Shown here piece after piece: positions 21,779 to 25,273 of a stretch of DNA of 25,273 bases (positions are counted from its first letter, which is position 1; each line of letters starts with the position of its first letter). The position numbers and the translations under genes are program-made. The notes under the pieces are model-generated. The model did no database searches and was not told the origin of the DNA. It was given only the letters and a program-made list of their open reading frames with translations. Location: positions 1 to 25,273 of the IMG/VR virus record IMGVR_UViG_3300021364_000701; one strand, given 5' to 3'. This DNA is from a virus.

Positions 21779-21837
21779 TTTTTATATTTCCTTGTTGAGT
21801 CCGTGGTGAATAAAAGACGTTTGTGCCTACTCTGGCA

Positions 21838-22506
21838 TTATTTAGGTCCCTCGTTATAGTCGTAGGTCCCGAATCTTGCAACGAAATAACCCTCGTCATC
21901 AATGAAGTAGGTTATCTTTCTTGCTTCAAACTTATACTGTTGATATTTATCAATGTTTTGGTTGTTACTGAAGGATTTAACTACTTCAGTAACCCTGATA
22001 GTTAAGTCGGTAACGTCATTGATTTTAGATGAGGCAACAGTCACAGTCTCGTTTGGGGAGAATGACGCACCGCCTGAGTGAATTTGGATATCATTAATCA
22101 AACCACTAGAATCTCTAGTGATTAGTAAATTCAATCCTTCTCCTGGTTTTTGGTTTGGTTCTCCGTCGCCATCCCCATTTCCAATTAGACCAGTAACGGT
22201 ATAAGTTACGTTAGCGTCGGAGTCAACAGGAATACCTCCAGAAACTAGAGAAACTGATTTTACAGCACCAACTTCAACCACATTATTCCATGCATCCATG
22301 AAGTCAATTTGTGCCGTGCCATCGATATTAAAAACGTCGATAGTATCAGAATCAGAAGTATTGGCTTTTGTATACACTAGCATTCCGTCTTCATCTCTTC
22401 TTAGAGCATGAAAATTGAATCTATTAGATGTATTAAAGTACGAGTACATACTTCCGCTTCCAGAAGAAGTGCCGCCTAAACCAGACTCACTTAAGTAAAG
22501 TGCCAT
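21838..22506 (-). CDS. Probable virion structural protein in the fibre cluster, unknown
   Basis: The 222-aa protein MALYLSESGLGGTSSGSGSM continues NRFNFHALRRDEDGMLVYTK. It is beta-rich and acidic, with no signal peptide or membrane segment. A glycine/aspartate-rich turn, GNGDGDGEPNQKPG, near residues 113-126 could bind calcium, but nothing proves it. C-terminal segments are KYQQYKFEARKITYFIDDEG and YFVARFGTYDYNEGPK. The 'SGGxSFSPNETVTV' stretch resembles repeats common in marine phage structural proteins. It lies between the 1735-aa and 245-aa genes, with tandem promoter motifs before it, and ends in CCT AAA TAA, which forms the late motif for the giant gene. Confidence 0.78.
   Translation of the reverse strand: MALYLSESGLGGTSSGSGSMYSYFNTSNRFNFHALRRDEDGMLVYTKANTSDSDTIDVFNIDGTAQIDFMDAWNNVVEVGAVKSVSLVSGGIPVDSDANVTYTVTGLIGNGDGDGEPNQKPGEGLNLLITRDSSGLINDIQIHSGGASFSPNETVTVASSKINDVTDLTIRVTEVVKSFSNNQNIDKYQQYKFEARKITYFIDDEGYFVARFGTYDYNEGPK
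21839..21845 (-). promoter_or_regulatory. Late promoter motif (CTAAATA) for the 1735-aa gene, on the upstream stop codon
   Basis: The minus strand reads CCTAAATAATG, where AAA TAA are the last codon and stop of the 222-aa gene. The leader is long (about 55 bases) and contains TGCC-AGAGTA-GGCA (21837-21824) near its start. Confidence 0.75.
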
Positions 22507-22525
22507 CTAAGAACCCCAAGTTGAG

Positions 22526-22564
22526 TTTATATCAATGTTATTTATGATGTCAAAAGTATTTATA
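22526..22564 (-). promoter_or_regulatory. Composite promoter region: two late motifs interleaved with a sigma70-like promoter
   Basis: On the minus strand, in order: TATAAATA (22564-22557, exact late), TTGACA (22553-22548, exact -35), CATAAATA (22546-22539, near late) and TATAAA (22531-22526, -10-like, 16 bases from the TTGACA). All serve the 222-aa gene, whose ATG is at 22506. No Shine-Dalgarno stronger than TGGGG is seen. Confidence 0.6.
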
Positions 22565-22576
22565 ATAATTATGGCT

Positions 22577-23314
22577 TTATGAATAGACTTTCCAGAAATC
22601 TCCTGTCCAAACGATAGTGACATTAACACCTGCGACATCCAATACATATGGACTATCTACATCTCCTGTTTGGTCTTGGAATGTTTTTCCTGTGCCTGCA
22701 TCTAGAATTACTGGATAAACATCCCAGCTATTTTTCATGTCGGCAAAACCAATCGTGTTGCCAACGTTTGGCAACGTTGGTAAAGTCACTGTAATTTCTG
22801 TTTGTGTTGATGAATTTGTTTCAGTATCTACCAAATATCTACCAGCAACTTGAGCTACAAAATCTTGTGTTTCAACACTAAAACTAGCACCAGCTGCAAT
22901 ATTGTTACTACCTCTAACAACTAGGTCACCTTTAATTTCTACAACACCAGTAACATTGTTATCATTATTAGGGTCGAGAATAATATCACTAGTAGCATTT
23001 ACTCTGTTAACTAGCAACGAATTCATTGTGAAGTCACCAGTAGACTCCAAAATAGCAGGTGTCACTGAATTAGCAAACATATTGATGGTGTTGACCTTTC
23101 CCCAAGAAAGATTTCCTGCACCATCAGTGATGAGCACTTCATCTGATTGTCCATTATCTAAAGGTAGGGTTAGTGTATAGTCCCCTGTTAATGATGATGG
23201 TGATTTAATAGAAACATACCGTAATGTTCCTGTCCCTGTGCTAAGTTTTACGGCGTTGTTATTTTCAACAACCAGTCCGTTTTTTACTGTAAATTCCTTG
23301 TTGTATACTGCCAC
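22577..23314 (-). CDS. Fibre-associated structural protein (GTG start)
   Basis: The 245-aa protein starts at GTG (23314-23312), with GGGGAG eight bases upstream. It reads MAVYNKEFTVKNGLVVENNN, then TLTLPLDNGQSDEVLITDGA around 47-65, continuing GNLSWGKV. The 'GQxxxVLxTDGxGxLxW' motif also occurs in the 1735-aa protein and the partial gene at the right edge. IKGDLVVRGSNNIAAGASF resembles the GDLVVQG module of the 508-aa fibre. The C-terminus DFWKVYS recalls the SWKVYG end of the 1735-aa protein. It is beta-rich and without membrane segments. These shared pieces mark it as part of the same fibre or baseplate-adhesion structure; the exact role is unknown. Confidence 0.78.
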   Translation of the reverse strand: MAVYNKEFTVKNGLVVENNNAVKLSTGTGTLRYVSIKSPSSLTGDYTLTLPLDNGQSDEVLITDGAGNLSWGKVNTINMFANSVTPAILESTGDFTMNSLLVNRVNATSDIILDPNNDNNVTGVVEIKGDLVVRGSNNIAAGASFSVETQDFVAQVAGRYLVDTETNSSTQTEITVTLPTLPNVGNTIGFADMKNSWDVYPVILDAGTGKTFQDQTGDVDSPYVLDVAGVNVTIVWTGDFWKVYS

Positions 23315-23347
23315 GGTTCACTCTCCCCGTTTGTAGTGTGTGTTTAA

Positions 23348-23355
23348 TATTTATT
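23348..23355 (-). promoter_or_regulatory. Late-like promoter motif (AATAAATA) touching the 508-aa gene stop codon
   Basis: The minus strand reads GCATAATAAATATT, where the first TAA is the stop codon of the 508-aa gene. It lies 33 bases before the GTG of the 245-aa gene. Confidence 0.55.
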
Positions 23356-24880
23356 ATGCAACAAACCCTGTTGCGTTTAATTTATAGACAACATCATTTA
23401 GATTACTAGATGGAATCAAGACAATATAAACACTGTTGCTAATCCATCTCGCTTCAATTTCAAGTGATGGATTGTTAATGTCTGTCCGCAAAGTATTTTG
23501 CTCTGTCATCCAAACATCACCATTACCATCTGCTAAAACTGTAAATTTGGTGATTTCTTTTTCACCATTTACTGCTTCTGAATAAATTGTGTAATCAACT
23601 GCACTATAAACTGAAGTTGCCCAAGTATCAATTGTTAAACTGTGGTCTGCTAAAGAAGAAGTTGAAGTATCTCCTGATTTAACATAAGATTTTGTTATAT
23701 CAGTTCCAGAAGTATTTCTTAGGAAAATAAAATCAATAGATGCCGAATCGAGAGATGCATTATTAATAGTAGGAGCATTCAGAGTTTTATTCGTTAAAGT
23801 TTCAACTCCATCTAATGTTGCTAATGTTCCAGTGGTTGGTAATGTGACAGAAGTAGCTGCAGTGGTTACTAATTCTAGTGTATGACCACCCGTATAAGTT
23901 AGATTACCACTTAAGGTTAAACTATTTGACCCATTGTTTACACCAGTGCCTCCATAAGTAGGAGAAATGATGTCTGCATTCCAAGTGCCAGATGTAATAG
24001 TGGCAACTGTTTCAAGGGACGAATTGACAATATTAGTACCAAGAGATGTGGACCCAATAACTGTGGTGCCTGCAATCTTATATGTCTTGCCAGAAGAAAG
24101 ATTAAAACTCTCGGATGATGTCCAAGAAGTATTTGCTAGGTCGTATGTTAAAGATACACCCGAAGTGCCGATATTAAATCCTGCGCCATCAGCAGCTTGA
24201 GTAGTTGTGGTGCCATCACCAATGATGATGAGTTTATCAGTGACTTCTAAATTTGTCGTGCTAATTGTGGTAGTAGCACCTTGGACTACAAGGTCCCCAG
24301 TAATGGTGAGGTTACCAGTAGTAGTAACAGTAGTGCCGTCATCTGTGATGATAGAGTCAACAAATTGACTGTTAGTATTATCCCACTTTAAAAGATTTGT
24401 ATCTGAGAAATTGAGAGCATTCTTGAGACGTAGTGTTACGTCAGTGCCACCATCAAATTGTGTCAGACCACCAGAGTCTTCTAGACCTTCGCTAATGAAT
24501 AGAGTAGCATCAATCTCTGCTTGAATGGTGATATCTGCAGTGCCATCAAAAGAAATACCATTGATAGTCCTTGGAGTTTCTAGAGCAGTAGCAGTATCTG
24601 CGTTACCTGTAAGTGCTCCAGTAAATTCTTGAGAGTGGACATTCAGGAATTTAAATCCACTGGACCCAAGATTATAGGTGGTGTTTAGTGATGGTAAAAC
24701 TGTTGCACCAAAAGTGACATTGGTGAAATCTTGTCTGGCAATCTCATATCCACCAGCAGTTGCACCATCATGCAACCTAAGAGAATAGTTACTAAGGTTT
24801 ACTGACAACTCACCTTCAGCGCCAGTAAAGTTATTATTTTGGGTTGCAGTGCCCCTTCTAAATTGTACCTGAGTTGCCAT
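23354..24880 (-). CDS. Tail fibre protein with tropism-determinant-like N-terminus
   Basis: The 508-aa protein begins MATQVQFRRGTATQNNNFTG followed by AEGELSVNLSNYSLRLHDG. This is the N-terminal foot domain seen in major tropism determinant-type and other trimeric phage fibres (VQFRRGT...FTGA.GEL...L..HDG). Next come GNADTATALETPRTINGISF around 95-114, GNLTITGDLVVQGATTTIST around 188-207, QAADGAGFNIGTSGVSL, and TLTNKTLNAPTINNASLDSA in the second half; all are fibre-stalk motifs. The last roughly 120 residues form a distinct tip (SVYSAVDYTIYSEAVNGEKE, GNGDVWMTEQNTL). No lectin-type variable region or template repeat is visible. The start is ATG with AGG at about nine bases. No clean late motif precedes it; TATAAAATA at the upstream stop codon has one extra A. 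Confidence 0.87.
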   Translation of the reverse strand: MATQVQFRRGTATQNNNFTGAEGELSVNLSNYSLRLHDGATAGGYEIARQDFTNVTFGATVLPSLNTTYNLGSSGFKFLNVHSQEFTGALTGNADTATALETPRTINGISFDGTADITIQAEIDATLFISEGLEDSGGLTQFDGGTDVTLRLKNALNFSDTNLLKWDNTNSQFVDSIITDDGTTVTTTGNLTITGDLVVQGATTTISTTNLEVTDKLIIIGDGTTTTQAADGAGFNIGTSGVSLTYDLANTSWTSSESFNLSSGKTYKIAGTTVIGSTSLGTNIVNSSLETVATITSGTWNADIISPTYGGTGVNNGSNSLTLSGNLTYTGGHTLELVTTAATSVTLPTTGTLATLDGVETLTNKTLNAPTINNASLDSASIDFIFLRNTSGTDITKSYVKSGDTSTSSLADHSLTIDTWATSVYSAVDYTIYSEAVNGEKEITKFTVLADGNGDVWMTEQNTLRTDINNPSLEIEARWISNSVYIVLIPSSNLNDVVYKLNATGFVA

Positions 24881-24900
24881 TGATTAATACCTATAATATT

Positions 24901-25273
24901 TTATACTGTTCCTAAATCAACAATGTAAAGCGTCCCTTCAGGGTCCATTGTGTCCCAAGAAGGAATGGTTGAGACACCAAAAGCATCAATAGTATCTGCC
25001 AGCGGGTCTAATGGATCTGCACCTGAGTTGTAATCTCCAGTTGGAAACAACTGAAGACCTGGCATTTGAATCCATTGGACACCAGATCCAGTGGATGACA
25101 GAACATAACCAGATGCCCCAGTGCTGCCATTAGCAGTAAGGGTGCCAACTAACTTGAGGTCAGTTGCAGTGACATTAAACCCATCATATGTGAGATTGGG
25201 TGAAGCACCATAACTGCCATTGTCATTGAATTGAAATTCGCCACTATTGCCAGCGAGCGTAGTTGCTGAGCCA
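24901..25273 (-). CDS. Fibre-cluster structural protein (C-terminal part, cut by window edge)
   Basis: The frame is open from the right edge to TAA at 24903-24901, giving about 124 residues with the N-terminus missing. Near the edge it reads AGNSGEFQFNDNGSYGASPN followed by LTYDGFNVTATDLKLVG, a repeat type common in marine phage fibre and structural proteins. Next comes GYVLSSTGSGVQWIQMPG, a variant of the 'VLxxxGxGxxW' motif of the 245-aa and 1735-aa proteins. The tail is acidic and Pro/Asp-rich (SWDTMDPEGTLYIVDLGTV). It ends 20 bases before the 508-aa fibre start and is probably co-transcribed with it. The overall length and identity cannot be judged. Confidence 0.8.
   Translation of the reverse strand, partial: GSATTLAGNSGEFQFNDNGSYGASPNLTYDGFNVTATDLKLVGTLTANGSTGASGYVLSSTGSGVQWIQMPGLQLFPTGDYNSGADPLDPLADTIDAFGVSTIPSWDTMDPEGTLYIVDLGTV

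Noticed and set aside
22757-22780. Hairpins GTTGCC/GGCAAC and CCAACG/CGTTGG inside the 245-aa gene, considered as a terminator or binding site
   Set aside because: Inside coding sequence (LPNVGNTIG), no T run, and the two pairings are alternatives created by a repeated codon set.
23354-24880. Diversity-generating retroelement target, suggested by the tropism-determinant-like N-terminus
   Set aside because: No reverse transcriptase, template repeat or adenine-biased variable region is visible, and the C-terminus is not lectin-like.
1-25273. tRNA genes, auxiliary metabolic genes (psbA, phoH, hli and similar), integrase or att sites
   Set aside because: None recognised on either strand; gaps are too short and the frames are all structural or packaging.

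Overview
The window is a stretch of a T4-like marine myovirus, most likely a cyanophage of Synechococcus or Prochlorococcus. It carries the T4 late head-neck-tail order (13-14-15-16-17-18-19-20-67-21-22-23), fused to fibre genes and small ORFs typical of marine T4-like phages. A gp3-like gene follows gp23. Every supported gene lies on the minus strand, so transcription runs from high to low coordinates. The host assignment rests on gene content and moderate GC; no photosynthesis gene, tRNA, integrase or CRISPR was found. The window is almost fully coding, and the largest gap is about 100 bases (10095-10195).

Layout in transcription order. (1) 25273-14768: fibre and baseplate-associated region. 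It holds a gene cut by the right edge, a 508-aa fibre with a tropism-determinant-like N-terminus, 245-aa and 222-aa structural proteins, a 1735-aa protein with six W-rich repeats and a beta-helix, a 431-aa polyglycine protein with a Cys-rich C-terminus, and a 144-aa protein closed by a terminator (14721-14745). (2) 14683-11751: the overlapping cassette gp13-gp14-gp15-gp16 (neck, tail completion, small terminase). (3) 11726-10196: three coupled genes between the terminase subunits. (4) 10094-7927: terminase large subunit gp17, flanked by two small Cys-rich genes; upstream is an exact sigma70-consensus promoter. (5) 7831-390: sheath gp18, tube gp19, portal gp20, core protein gp67, prohead protease gp21, scaffold gp22 and major capsid gp23, closed by a UUCG-loop terminator (338-364). 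(6) 312-1: N-terminal part of a gp3-like tail protein.

The regulatory layout is the most distinctive part. Most gene junctions carry a T4-type late promoter motif (TATAAATA, CTAAATA or GATAAATA on the minus strand), and at seven junctions the motif overlaps the stop codon of the upstream gene. Several leaders (gp13, gp17, gp18, the 144-aa gene) have inverted repeats that straddle the predicted late start point, so read-through and late-initiated RNAs would fold differently. Some late leaders (gp3-like, gp20, gp67) are very short and lack a Shine-Dalgarno sequence, whereas gp18, gp22, gp23 and the polyglycine gene have good ones.

Together the genes make a DNA-filled head (gp20/21/22/23/67), package it (gp16/17), join it to a contractile tail (gp13/14/15, gp18/19, gp3-like) and fit adhesion structures (the right 10 kb). 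No clearly new defence or metabolic system was found. The candidate novelties are the promoter-stop fusions with straddling hairpins, the sigma70 promoter driving a small zinc gene and terminase, and the architecture of the adhesion proteins.
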